DNA of 64,000 nucleotides from Streptomyces gilvus (GTDB lineage: Bacteria; Actinomycetota; Actinomycetes; Streptomycetales; Streptomycetaceae), in NCBI RefSeq assembly GCF_022513565.1, contig NZ_JAKWBE010000004.1, forward strand, positions 62,001 to 126,000, given 5' to 3'. Below are positions 45,101 through 53,551 of the stretch, in pieces. The position numbers were made by a program, and so were the translations under genes. Position 1 is the stretch's first letter; each line of letters starts with the position of its first letter. A model generated the notes under the pieces. That model was given only the letters and a program-made list of their open reading frames with translations, did no database searches and was not told the origin of the DNA.

Positions 45101-45805
45101 CTGCCCGCGGAAGAGGGCTACCCGGCGGGCCTCGCCTCGGCGATCGCCGCGTTCTACGAACGGGCCGGGGCGGTGACGGCCCTCGGCGGCCGTACCGGGT
45201 CCGTCACCGTGATCGGCGCGGTCTCCCCGCCCGGCGGGGACATGGCGGAACCGGTCACCGCGCACACCCAGCGGTTCGTACGCTGCCTGTGGACCCTGGA
45301 CCGGGAACTCGCCTACGCCCGGCACTACCCGGCCGTCTCCTGGGCCGAGTCCTTCTCCCGCGACGCGGAGGCGCTGGACGCCCACCACGCGGCGACCGAC
45401 GACCCCGAGCGGCCGGCACGTCGCGCCCGTGTCGCCGGACTGCTCGCCGAGGCCGACCGGCTGGCCGATCTGGTCGACCTGCTCGGCATCACCGCGCTGC
45501 CCGCCCGCGAACGCGTCAGCGTCCTGGGCGGTCGGCTGGTGCGCGAAGGGGTGCTGCAGCAGAGCGCCCTGTCCGACCGGGACGCCTACAGCGCGCCGGA
45601 GAAGACGGCGGCCCTGGCCGACGCGGTCGTGGCCGTCGTCGCCCGCTGCCATGAACTGGCGCAGGCGGGTGTGCCCGCGGCCCGTGTCGAGGAGGTCGAC
45701 TTCTCGCCCGTGCTGCGCGCCCGGGAGGAGGCCGGACCGCACGACGCGGCGACCGTGGAGGCACTGCGCGAGACCATGCTCGCCCGGCTCGGGGAGGTGT
45801 CGTGA
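45101..45805 (+). pseudogene. 5'-truncated V-type ATPase catalytic subunit A
   Basis: The remaining 234 residues equal the C-terminal 40 percent of a V/A-type A subunit: LPAEEGYPAGLASAIAAFYERAG, then GSVTVIGAVSPPGGDMAEPVT and WTLDRELAYARHYPAVSW, then the helical C-terminal domain. The N-terminal barrel, the Walker A loop and the preceding helix (about 350 residues) are missing, cut at 45101 beside the divergent CBS gene. No usable ribosome site remains. Its stop overlaps the B-subunit start (GTGA). Confidence 0.85.
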
Positions 45806-47196
45806 GCACAACGCCGGACTGGGGCCGCGTCGAGTACACCTCGGTGCGGGAGCTGAGCGGACCGCTCGCTGTCATCGACAAGGTCGAGGGCGTCGGCTGG
45901 GACGAGTTCGTCCTGTTCACCGTGGGGTCGGGCGAGCGGCGGCACGGTGTCGTGCTGGAGGTCGACCGCGGCACCGCCGTCGTGCAGGTTCTCGAGGACA
46001 CCGCGGGAATGGACCCGGCGCGGGTCGGCGCCGTCTTCACCGGCTCCCCCCTGCGCGTCCCCGTGGGACCCGGCTGGCTGGGACGGGTGTGCAACGGGCG
46101 CGGCGAACCCCTGGACGGCGGACCGCCCGTCTTCGGCGCCGCCGCCTCGGCGGTGGCGGGTCGCCCCGTCAACCCGGTCCGCCGGGAGCCGCCCGCCGAG
46201 CCCGTGCTGACCGGCGTCAGCGCCGTCGACGCCCTCACCACCCTGGTGCGCGGACAGAAACTCCCGGTGTTCTCGGCCGCGGGGCTGCCGCACCTCGAAC
46301 TGGCGACGCAGATCGCCGCCCAGTCGACGGCTGGCGGGCAGCCGTTCTGCGTGGTCTTCGCGGCCATGGGGGTCACCCACGCGGACGCGGACTTCGTGCG
46401 GGACGCCCTTGAGGAGCGCTCCGCCGCGGGCGAACTGGTCCTGCTGCTGAACACGGCCGACGACCCCGTGATCGAGCGCATCCTCACTCCGCGCATCGCC
46501 CTCACCGTCGCCGAGCACCTCGCCTTCGCCGAGGGCCGTCACGTCCTCGTCGTCATGACCGACATGACGAGCTACGCCGAGGCACTGCGCGAGATCTCCT
46601 CCGCCCGCGGTGAGATCCCGGCCCGCCGCGCCTATCCCGGCTATCTCTACAGCGACCTGGCCTCGCTGTACGAGCGCTGCGGCCGCGTCCGCGGTCTGCC
46701 GGGCTCCGTCACCGTGCTGCCGGTGCTCACCATGCCCGCCGGCGACATCACCCATCCCGTGCCGGATCTCACCGGGTACATCACGGAGGGGCAGATCGTC
46801 CTCTCCCGCCACCTGCACGCCCGGGGCGTCTACCCGCCGGTGGACGCGCTGTCCTCGCTGTCCCGGCTGATGCGCAAGGGCGCCGGTCCCGGCCGTACCC
46901 GTGAGGATCACCTCGACGTGGCCGCCCAGCTGCTGTCCGCCCTGGCTCGCGCACGTCAGGTCAGGGAGCTGGCCGATCTGGTCGGCGAGGGGTCGCTCGG
47001 CCCCGCCGACCGCTGCTACCTGGACTTCGACGAGGCGTTCGCGCGGGGCCTGGTGCATCAGGGACGCGACGAGCTGCGCACGCTGGACCAGACGCTGGAG
47101 CGGGCCTGGCAGGTGCTGCTCACCCTGCCGCGCAGTCAACTGGCCATGCTCCCGGGCCGGTTCCTCGATGCCCACGGTGCTCGGGAAGGCGGGTGA
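45802..47196 (+). CDS. V-type ATP synthase subunit B
   Basis: 464 residues, full length. The start reads [54 protein letters not shown] (here [11 protein letters not shown]) and [18 protein letters not shown] are B-type motifs, with [44 protein letters not shown] highly conserved in parts. The non-catalytic B subunit alternates with A in the soluble head. Because A is truncated and the other subunits are absent, this gene probably has no working complex unless a second set exists elsewhere. Confidence 0.9.
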   Translation: [464 protein letters not shown]

Positions 47197-47200
47197 CGTC

Positions 47201-47821
47201 ATGGCCGAACCGCGGGTCCCATCCGGCCGGGCCGGCCGGCTGCGTCTGCGCCGGAGCCTGGAGGTCGCCCGGCGCGGGGCCGACCTGCTCGACCAGAAAC
47301 TGCGCATCCTGCGTGACCGCCACGACGAACTGCTGCGCGCCGAGCGGATCGCCCGGGAACAGTGGCACGAGTGCCTGGCCCGGGCCGAGGACTGGCTCCG
47401 GCGCGGACTGCTGCTGGGCGGCGAGGAGGCGCTGGAGGCGATCCGTCCGACGCGTCCCGCGGAACTGGCGATCTCCTGGACGTCCACGATGGGCGTACGG
47501 CACCCCGGCGACGCGGTGTGCACGGTGCCGGCACGTGAGGAGGGCGAACCGGTGCCGTCGAACACCGCCCTCGTGCACTTCGAGGCGGCCTGTGCCGAGG
47601 CGGTGCGGGCGGCGGCGGACTACGCCGTGGCACGTGCCGCGTCCCGTGCCCTCGGCGACGAGGTCGTGCGCACTCGTCGCCGGGTGCGGTCCCTGCGCCG
47701 CCACTGGATCCCACGACTGGAGGAGGCCCTCGACGCCGTGGACCTCGCCCTGGAGCAGAGCGAGCACGAGGACGCGGTCCGCAGGCGCTGGGCGGCGGAA
47801 AGCCGCGAGCACCGCGGTTGA
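47201..47821 (+). CDS. V-type ATP synthase subunit D (central stalk)
   Basis: 206 residues, family length. N-terminal and C-terminal long helices flank a short loop region: SGRAGRLRLRRSLEVARRGADLLDQKLRIL and EVVRTRRRVRSLRRHWIPRLEEALDAVDLAL. These form the rotor coiled coil. It starts five bases after the B-subunit stop, so the original order A-B-D is kept. No F, C, E, I or K subunit genes are seen. Confidence 0.88.
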   Translation: MAEPRVPSGRAGRLRLRRSLEVARRGADLLDQKLRILRDRHDELLRAERIAREQWHECLARAEDWLRRGLLLGGEEALEAIRPTRPAELAISWTSTMGVRHPGDAVCTVPAREEGEPVPSNTALVHFEAACAEAVRAAADYAVARAASRALGDEVVRTRRRVRSLRRHWIPRLEEALDAVDLALEQSEHEDAVRRRWAAESREHRG

Positions 47822-47867
47822 CGGCTGCGGACCGCTCCGGCAGGACACTGCCCTTCCCACCGTGCCG

Positions 47868-49163
47868 CTACGCAGTCCGGCGCGGCGGTGTCGCGGTGGG
47901 CGGCAGCGCGAGGTGGGCGGTGAACCATTCACGGGCCAGGTCGGCGACCGAGGACAGGGTGCCGGGTTCCTCGAAGAGGTGCGTGGCGCCGGGGACGACG
48001 GCGATGTGGTGGTCGCAGTGCATCCAGTCGGCTGCCAGCCGGTTCAGGCTGAGCACCCGGGTGTCCAGCGACCCCACGATGAGGAGGGTGGGTGCCCGCA
48101 CGTGGGCCAGTGCGGCGGGCGTGGCGAGGTCGGGGCGGCCGCCGCGGGAGACCACCGCACGGATGTCGAAATCCACCGCCGCGGCCTCGAGCGCGGCGGC
48201 CGCGCCGGTGCTGGCCCCGAAGTAGGCCACCGGCAGTCCGGTCTCACGTCGCAGCCACAGGGCCGCGGTGCCGAGCCGCCGGGCGAGCAGCACGATGTCG
48301 AAGACCTTGTGCCGGTCGTCTTCCTCGTCTTCCTTGAGCAGGTCCAGCAGGAGGGTGCCGAGGCCGGCGTGGTGGAGTACGTCGGCGACGTACCGGTTGC
48401 GTGGGCTGTGACGGCTGCTGCCGCTGCCGTGCGCGAACGCCACGACGGCCGGGGCCCCCTCGGGCATCGTGAGGCGTGCCGCCAGCCGGACCCGTCCCGC
48501 GGACACGTCGATGTCGCCGTCGGAGACCGGGTGGGTGGCCCGTACCAGCAGGTCGGCCACCTCCGTGTCGTCGACCTGGGGAAACGCGTCGTACCACGTG
48601 CCGACCGAACCGAAGAAGCGCGGGGACTGCAGACAGACCACCTCGTCGGCCGACTGCCGGAGGCGGCGCAGCGTCCGCTCGGGACCGACCGGCACGGCGA
48701 GCACCACGCGGCCCGCGCCCTGTCCGTGCACCACCCTGCACGCGGCTTCGGCGGTGGCGCCGGTGGCCAGTCCGTCGTCCACGACCACGACCGTCCGTCC
48801 GGTCACCGGTACGGGGGGACGCTCACGCCGGTAGAGACGCGAGCGCCGTTCCAGTTCGGCCCGTTCCGTCCGCTCGACCGTCCGCCGATCGTCCGGCCCC
48901 ACCCCGGCCTGTCGGATCACGTCGTCGTTGAGCACGCGCACGCCGTCCTCCCCGAGGGCGCCGAAGGCCAGCTCCGGCTGCCAGGGCACGCCCAGCTTGC
49001 GCACCACCAGGACGTCCAGCGTGGCGTCCAGTTCTCGGGCCACCTCGAAGGCCACCGGCACCCCGCCCCGCGGCAGGCCCAGTACCAGGAGGTCCTGGCC
49101 GCGAAGGTGATCCAGCCGGCGGGCCAGTCGGCGCCCCGCATCCCTACGATCCTGGAAGCGCAT
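47868..49163 (-). CDS. phosphoribosyltransferase / dienelactone-hydrolase-like fusion
   Basis: 431 residues from ATG 49163, preceded by AGGAGGAGG. Residues 1-210 are a type I phosphoribosyltransferase with the PRPP loop [17 protein letters not shown] and [17 protein letters not shown]. Residues 220-431 are an alpha/beta hydrolase ([20 protein letters not shown]; nucleophile elbow [34 protein letters not shown]). The same fusion occurs in Rv0571c, a DosR-regulon protein. Substrates are unknown. It shares a 256-bp divergent promoter region, with one box, with the MBL nuclease gene. Confidence 0.88.
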   Translation of the reverse strand: MRFQDRRDAGRRLARRLDHLRGQDLLVLGLPRGGVPVAFEVARELDATLDVLVVRKLGVPWQPELAFGALGEDGVRVLNDDVIRQAGVGPDDRRTVERTERAELERRSRLYRRERPPVPVTGRTVVVVDDGLATGATAEAACRVVHGQGAGRVVLAVPVGPERTLRRLRQSADEVVCLQSPRFFGSVGTWYDAFPQVDDTEVADLLVRATHPVSDGDIDVSAGRVRLAARLTMPEGAPAVVAFAHGSGSSRHSPRNRYVADVLHHAGLGTLLLDLLKEDEEDDRHKVFDIVLLARRLGTAALWLRRETGLPVAYFGASTGAAAALEAAAVDFDIRAVVSRGGRPDLATPAALAHVRAPTLLIVGSLDTRVLSLNRLAADWMHCDHHIAVVPGATHLFEEPGTLSSVADLAREWFTAHLALPPTATPPRRTA

Positions 49164-49295
49164 GGGCCACCTCCTCCTGCGCACCGCCCGGCAGGACGGC
49201 GAGAGGGTCTCCCCTCGCTTTCCATCGTCTCGCCGCTCCGGCTCCGCGCACGGGGGCCACGTGCCCGCTGAGCGGGCCACCCGGGCCGTCCTGGG

Positions 49296-49309
49296 GGGCC
49301 GTTCGGCCC
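49296..49309. promoter_or_regulatory. OsdR/DevR-like box, GGGCCGTTCGGCCC
   Basis: Perfect six-base arms around TT, 132 bases from the fusion gene at 49163 and 110 from the nuclease gene at 49420. A single site may control both divergent genes. It is the reverse complement of the box at 56385. Confidence 0.65.
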
Positions 49310-49419
49310 AAGGCAGGGCATCGACGGCCCAGCACGCTGGAGACACAGCCGGTGGAGGACCGGAACGACGACCGATCCCATGCGCGTCGACCGGCCCTCC
49401 GCCGAAGGAAGGTGACGTC

Positions 49420-50698
49420 ATGATCACTGTGGTACCGCGACCGGAGGACCGGACCCGGTCACCGGCCCGGCCCGCGCTGCTGACCTTCCTGGGCGGTGTG
49501 GGAACGGTGACCGGCAGCAAGTTCCTCGTCGAGAGCGACCACGCGCGTTCTCGTCGACTGCGGGCTGTTCCAGGGACTCGCGGAGCTGCGCAGGCGCAAC
49601 TGGCGCGAACTGCCCTGCGACGGGGCCGACATCGAGGCGGTCGTGGTCACCCACGCCCATCTCGACCACTGCGGCTATCTCCCGCGGCTCGTGCGCCACG
49701 GCTTCCGGGGCCGCATCGTGACGACGGAGTTCACCGCACGGCTGATGGAGATCGTGCTGCGCGACAGCGCCAAGCTGCAGAACGAGGCGGCGGGACACAT
49801 CCTCGGCTCGTCCTGGGCCGCGCTCACCCTCGAGGACGGCGCCGTGCTCGCCGTCAGCGGCGACCTCGGCCGTCCCGGCCATCCGCTGCTGCGCCCGCCG
49901 GAACCCTTCTCCGGGGCGGACGTCCTGCTCATGGAGTCGACCTACGGAAACCGGCGTCACGAGGAGCAGGCGGGACGCGCGCACTTCGCCGACGTGGTCA
50001 CCCGTACCCTTGCCCGAGGAGGCACCGTCGTCATTCCGTCGTTCGCCCTCGACCGTACCGAGGTCGTCCTGCACGAACTCACCCAACTCCGCAGGACGGG
50101 CCGCCTGCCGGCGGCCGTGCCCGTGTACGTCGACAGCCCGATGGCTCTGGCCGCGCTCGACGTCTACCGCGACGCTCTGGTCATGCGGGCGCCCGAACTG
50201 CGCCCGGAGGTGCTGGCCGAGGGCCCGGCGGCGCTGAGCCCCGAACCGTTCCGAGCCGTGCGGTCGCTGCAGGAGTCCGTCGAGCTCGGCCATGCGGGAG
50301 GACCGGCTGTCATCGTCTCGGCGTCCGGCATGGCCACCGGAGGGCGAGTGCTGCACCACCTGCGACGCGTGCTGCCGGATCCCCGCAACGCCGTCGTCGT
50401 GGTGGGCTTCGCCGCCGTCGGCACCCGGGCCCGTGACCTCGTGGACGGAGCGCGTGTGCTCAAGATGTTCGGCGAGTACGTGCCGGTGCGCTGCCAGGTC
50501 GCGGACGTACCGCACTTCTCGGCGCACGCGGACGCGGCACAGATTCTCGACTGGCTGCGCGGTGCTCCCGCCCCGCACGTCACCTATCTGGTGCACGGTG
50601 AACCGGAGGCATCAGCCGCGCTGCGCGAGCGCATCGACCGGACACTGGGCTGGACCGCCGTCGTGCCGCGCTCCGGAGAGCGGGTGCTGGTCCGCTGA
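49420..50698 (+). pseudogene. MBL-fold / beta-CASP exonuclease-like gene with frameshift and internal deletion
   Basis: ATG 49420 follows [30 protein letters not shown] is in the first frame; near 49548 the frame changes, and [18 protein letters not shown] with [18 protein letters not shown] continues in the second to 50698. The metal motif [44 protein letters not shown] and HFSAHAD are kept. Compared with usual members, about 45 residues are missing in frame between DSAKLQNE and AAGHILGS. Intact members are RNA exonucleases of the CPSF/RNase J-like group. Confidence 0.8.
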
Positions 50699-50932
50699 CG
50701 GCTCAGTAGGGCAGGGGGCGCCCCGACGGGGTGCGCAGGTCCTGCGGCTCGGGGCGGCGAGGGGTCGCGGGGCGACGGTCTGCTGGATTCTCTTCATGAC
50801 CGTCGCCTCCTGCGGGGGTCGGGGATGTTCCGGTGCTCCGGAACCCCGGCACCGACCAGCCTCGTCCGCCGCCGGACGGGCGACCATGAGGCCACCGACC
50901 CTCCGTCATGGGCCGGGCCGACCTCGGCACCG

Positions 50933-50946
50933 GGGCCGGTCGGCCC
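50933..50946. promoter_or_regulatory. OsdR/DevR-like box, GGGCCGGTCGGCCC
   Basis: Identical to the box at 28772. It lies 104 bases before the small membrane gene at 51051 and 135 before the possible minus-strand start at 50797. Confidence 0.62.
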
Positions 50947-51003
50947 ATCCTGCGCTCGGCGGCTCCGCAGGAGCGGGACCAGGGCCGCTCGAGACCTTCG
51001 TTC

Positions 51004-51017
51004 GGGACTATCGGCTC
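51004..51017. promoter_or_regulatory. OsdR/DevR-like box, GGGACTATCGGCTC
   Basis: Its left half GGGACT is exactly the mycobacterial DosR half-site. It ends 33 bases before the small membrane gene and pairs with the site 57 bases upstream. Confidence 0.52.
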
Positions 51018-51050
51018 ATGTGGCGTGCTCCGCAAAGGAGTTGGCTGGAG

Positions 51051-51311
51051 ATGTCAGGAACGACGTCCATCCGAGAGGGGGAGAGGACAGTGGGTACGAG
51101 TCTCACACCGGAGTTCTACGAACGGTTCGCCCTGCTGTTGTTCGCGGCGATGGGCGTGACCTTCGTCCTCACGCTGCTGTTCGACGCGCTCGCGCTGCGG
51201 CTGGCGCGGCGGCGCGGCCAGACCCCGCCGGCGCTGCCGCCGTCGGTTCCGCCGACGCGGATGCCCCACCCGCCCGTGGGCACGGACCACCGTACGCCCG
51301 TCGGCTGCTGA
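51051..51311 (+). CDS. small single-helix membrane protein
   Basis: 86 residues from ATG 51051 with AAAGGAG about ten bases upstream; a GTG start at 51090 is the alternative. One membrane helix (FALLLFAAMGVTFVLTLLFDALAL) is followed by a basic stop-transfer sequence (RLARRRGQ) and a Pro-rich tail. I recognise no family. Two boxes upstream mark it as an island gene. Confidence 0.65.
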   Translation: MSGTTSIREGERTVGTSLTPEFYERFALLLFAAMGVTFVLTLLFDALALRLARRRGQTPPALPPSVPPTRMPHPPVGTDHRTPVGC

Positions 51312-51325
51312 GACCCGTCGCGCGC

Positions 51326-51832
51326 TCAGCGCGTCAGGGTCTCGGCGATCCGGGCCGTCCAGCGGTCCACGGCGTCCCAGTCGCGGTAGTCGCCGAAGCG
51401 CCCGCCCACCAGGCGGAACATGATCCGTCCGGTCAGTGGCAGATGAGCCGGCGCGATCACGCCCGAGAACAGGGCGTGATCGCGCGGGAGCAGATCGCCG
51501 GGCAGGCTCTCCACGATCACGGGCGCCTCCCTGGGCGCCAGACGCCTCCAGGGCCCGCGCAGGGCGGCCGGCATCCCGACACTGAAGATCCACAGGGGCC
51601 GTACGCCCAGCAGGTCGAGGTTGTCGCGGACGAAGCCCTTGGCCGGCTCGAGCCAGGTCTGGCCGTGCACGGCGCTGCCCAGGACGAACGCGGCGTAGGC
51701 GTCGGCGTCCTCCACCGTCCGCAGATCCCTGGCCTCGACTCTCAGGCCGGCCTTTGCCAGCCCGGCCGCGACGCGGTCGGCCGTCTCGCGCGTCGATCCG
51801 TGGACGGTCGCGTATCCCACCAGGACGTCCAT
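51326..51832 (-). CDS. flavodoxin domain protein
   Basis: 168 residues from ATG 51832, with GGAGGGACC upstream. The FMN phosphate loop is YATVHGSTRETADRVA near the N-terminus; AFVLGSAVHGQTWLEPAKGFV and PLWIFSVGMPAAL are typical of HemG/menaquinone-linked flavodoxin-like proteins. It is the last gene of the five-gene minus-strand operon that starts at 56221 and lies 22 bases after a universal stress gene. It would transfer electrons in the cytoplasm. Confidence 0.87.
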   Translation of the reverse strand: MDVLVGYATVHGSTRETADRVAAGLAKAGLRVEARDLRTVEDADAYAAFVLGSAVHGQTWLEPAKGFVRDNLDLLGVRPLWIFSVGMPAALRGPWRRLAPREAPVIVESLPGDLLPRDHALFSGVIAPAHLPLTGRIMFRLVGGRFGDYRDWDAVDRWTARIAETLTR

Positions 51833-51854
51833 GGTCCCTCCTCGGCAAGCCAGG

Positions 51855-52361
51855 CTATGCGGCACCGGTGCGGACGGACTTCCCCATGGCCCTGAGCGAT
51901 GCCTCGGACCGGTCGGGGGTGGGCACCGTCACCACGGGGACCGTGGCGTGACGCAGGCACTCACGGCCCACCGCGCCCACGCCCGGCAACTGTCGCTGCG
52001 GGTGGGAGCCGCGGCCCAGCGCCAGGAGCAGGGCCCCGCGTGCCTGCTGGAGCAGGACGCGGACCGGCGGCCCCTCGACCAGTACCGCGTGCACGGCCGG
52101 GGCGACGCGCGGCCCGAAGGTATCGCGCACCGCGGTGGCGAGGAGTTCGGCCGCTCGCTCCCGCTGCTCCGCGGCCGTGGGGAGCGCGGCGACGGGAGCG
52201 TAGGGCGCGAAGCCGGATGCGGCCGGCTCCCATGCGTGCACCACCACCAGTCGCGTACCCAGGGTTCGTGCCTGCTCCAGGGCCCAGCGCAGCGCGGCCA
52301 GGGACGCCTCGGAGCCGTCGACGCCCACCACGATTCCCTTGTCACTGATCCGTTCGGTCAC
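51855..52361 (-). CDS. single-domain universal stress protein
   Basis: 168 residues from GTG 52361 with GGAGG upstream. One UspA domain starts IVVGVDGSEASLAALRWALEQA. The ATP motif is degenerate: LALGRGSHPQRQLPGVGAVG lacks the canonical G-2X-G-9X-GS spacing. It may work without ATP or as a partner of other USPs. Its start overlaps the stop of the preceding membrane gene (GTGA). Confidence 0.87.
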   Translation of the reverse strand: MTERISDKGIVVGVDGSEASLAALRWALEQARTLGTRLVVVHAWEPAASGFAPYAPVAALPTAAEQRERAAELLATAVRDTFGPRVAPAVHAVLVEGPPVRVLLQQARGALLLALGRGSHPQRQLPGVGAVGRECLRHATVPVVTVPTPDRSEASLRAMGKSVRTGAA

Positions 52362-52744
52362 GGTTTGCCTCCGCGGACGGCTGTCTTTCCTCCACCGTGC
52401 CGCGATCCGGGACCCGACGGCGTGGGCCCACCGGGACCGTGACGGTGCCGAGCGGCCCCCGTCCCGAGGTCGGGACGGGGGCCGCTCGGGACGGCGATCC
52501 TCGCCGGCGCTAAGTACCGGTAGTGCCGGTGGTCGTCACCAGGGCCTATGTAGTGCCGTTCCTCGATGACGGTCTCGTTGTCCCCGGGCCGCTGGTGGCC
52601 GGCCATGGTGGCCATGAACATCAGCAGACCCAGGATGCCGGTGGCCATCAGGATGAAGCCCACGACGACCGTGTCGTGGAACACCAGAAACGAGCCCCCC
52701 ACCAGCAGCCCGACCAGCAGCAGGGGGGTCGGGAAGGTGCGCAT
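52358..52744 (-). CDS. small two-helix membrane protein
   Basis: 128 residues from ATG 52744, with AGGAGGAGG upstream. Two helices (PLLLVGLLVGGSFLVFHDTV; VGFILMATGILGLLMFMATMAG) form a short hairpin, followed by an acidic/His segment (ETVIEERHYIGPGDDHRHYRYL). The C-terminal 45 residues are low-complexity and encoded across the 20-bp hairpin, so the original end may have been earlier. Translationally coupled to the universal stress gene by a GTGA overlap. Family unknown. Confidence 0.68.
   Translation of the reverse strand: MRTFPTPLLLVGLLVGGSFLVFHDTVVVGFILMATGILGLLMFMATMAGHQRPGDNETVIEERHYIGPGDDHRHYRYLAPARIAVPSGPRPDLGTGAARHRHGPGGPTPSGPGSRHGGGKTAVRGGKP
52448..52489. repeat. perfect 20-bp inverted repeat inside a reading frame
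   Basis: The left arm starting CCGAGCGGCCCCCG (52448-52467) and its exact complement (52470-52489) are separated by two bases. It lies inside the annotated 3' part of the membrane gene, ahead of the universal stress start at 52361. It would be a strong attenuator or terminator in the operon. Confidence 0.8.
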
Positions 52745-52792
52745 GGTCGTCCTCCTCCTCACTTCACGGTGCCCTGCCTGGACACCGTGAGC

Positions 52793-53518
52793 TCACAACT
52801 TGCGCAGCCAGTCCTCAGAGACCCCGTGCGGAGCCCGTGCGGCGGGCTGGTGGCGGGTGTCGTCGTACCGGTAGGTGAGCCGGTCGACGACGGCGACGAC
52901 ACCGTCGAGGCGGCGCGTCATGGACAGTGCGACGGACTTCTCGCTGCGCCGCTCCAGGCGGCCCGTGAGGGTGACCACGCCGTCCCGCACGGTGACCCGG
53001 ACGATGTGCGGGGTCAGCCAGAGCGCGTTGACGAAGACCTCCTGCTGTACTTCGCGCCGGATGGCGTCGTCGGAGCGCAGGAACACACGCAGCAGGTCGT
53101 GCCGGGTGACGATGCCGACGAGCCGGTCCTCCTCGTCCACCACGGGAAGCCGTTCGACGCCGTGCCGCACCATGACGCGGGCGGCCTCCGTGGTCGTCGC
53201 GTCGGCGTGCACGGTGACGGCGGGCTTCGACATCAGCTCGCCCGCGGTGCGCGCGCGGCTCTTCGCGCCGGCCCGGCGGACCCCGTGGCGCATCCTTCCC
53301 AGCCACCCGCCGGTGACCGAACCGGAGCGGGGCGGGGACTGGTGCAGCATGAGATCGGTCTCGGAGATCACCCCGACGACCCGGTCGTCGTCGTCGGTCA
53401 CGGGCAGTCCGCTGATGCGGTGCCGCCCGAGCAGCCGGGCCACCTCCTTGAACGGGGTCTCCCGGTGCACCGCGACGACGTCCCCCACCATCAGGGCGCC
53501 CACCTTCACGGGCTTCAT
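52793..53518 (-). CDS. CBS-CBS-BON domain protein
   Basis: 241 residues from ATG 53518 with AAGGAGG. CBS motifs are VGDVVAVHRETPFKEVARLL ... HRISGLPVTDDDDRVVGVI and MSKPAVTVHADATTTEAAR ... GVERLPVVDEEDRLVGIVTRHDLL; they are separated by a basic insert (RRAGAKSRARTAG). BON follows (VRVTVRDGVVTLTGRL). It is most like the protein at 28786-29448. Second gene of the 56221-51326 operon, 33 bases after the acyl-CoA-synthetase-like gene. Confidence 0.9.
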   Translation of the reverse strand: MKPVKVGALMVGDVVAVHRETPFKEVARLLGRHRISGLPVTDDDDRVVGVISETDLMLHQSPPRSGSVTGGWLGRMRHGVRRAGAKSRARTAGELMSKPAVTVHADATTTEAARVMVRHGVERLPVVDEEDRLVGIVTRHDLLRVFLRSDDAIRREVQQEVFVNALWLTPHIVRVTVRDGVVTLTGRLERRSEKSVALSMTRRLDGVVAVVDRLTYRYDDTRHQPAARAPHGVSEDWLRKL

Positions 53519-53551
53519 CGCTGGTCCTCCTTCCCTACCGCCGGCCGTCGG

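Larger units (their letters stand above)
50699..51050. other. promoter-rich gap with a doubtful small minus-strand frame
   Basis: It holds two island boxes (50933-50946 and 51004-51017). On the minus strand ATG 50797 has a strong GGAGG, and MKRIQQTV could begin a small protein; that frame runs 61 codons to 50612 into the antisense of the nuclease gene. An overlapping frame ends PRRPEPQDLRTPSGRPLPY at 50703. Neither is recognisable, and a frameshifted small gene is possible. Confidence 0.4.
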
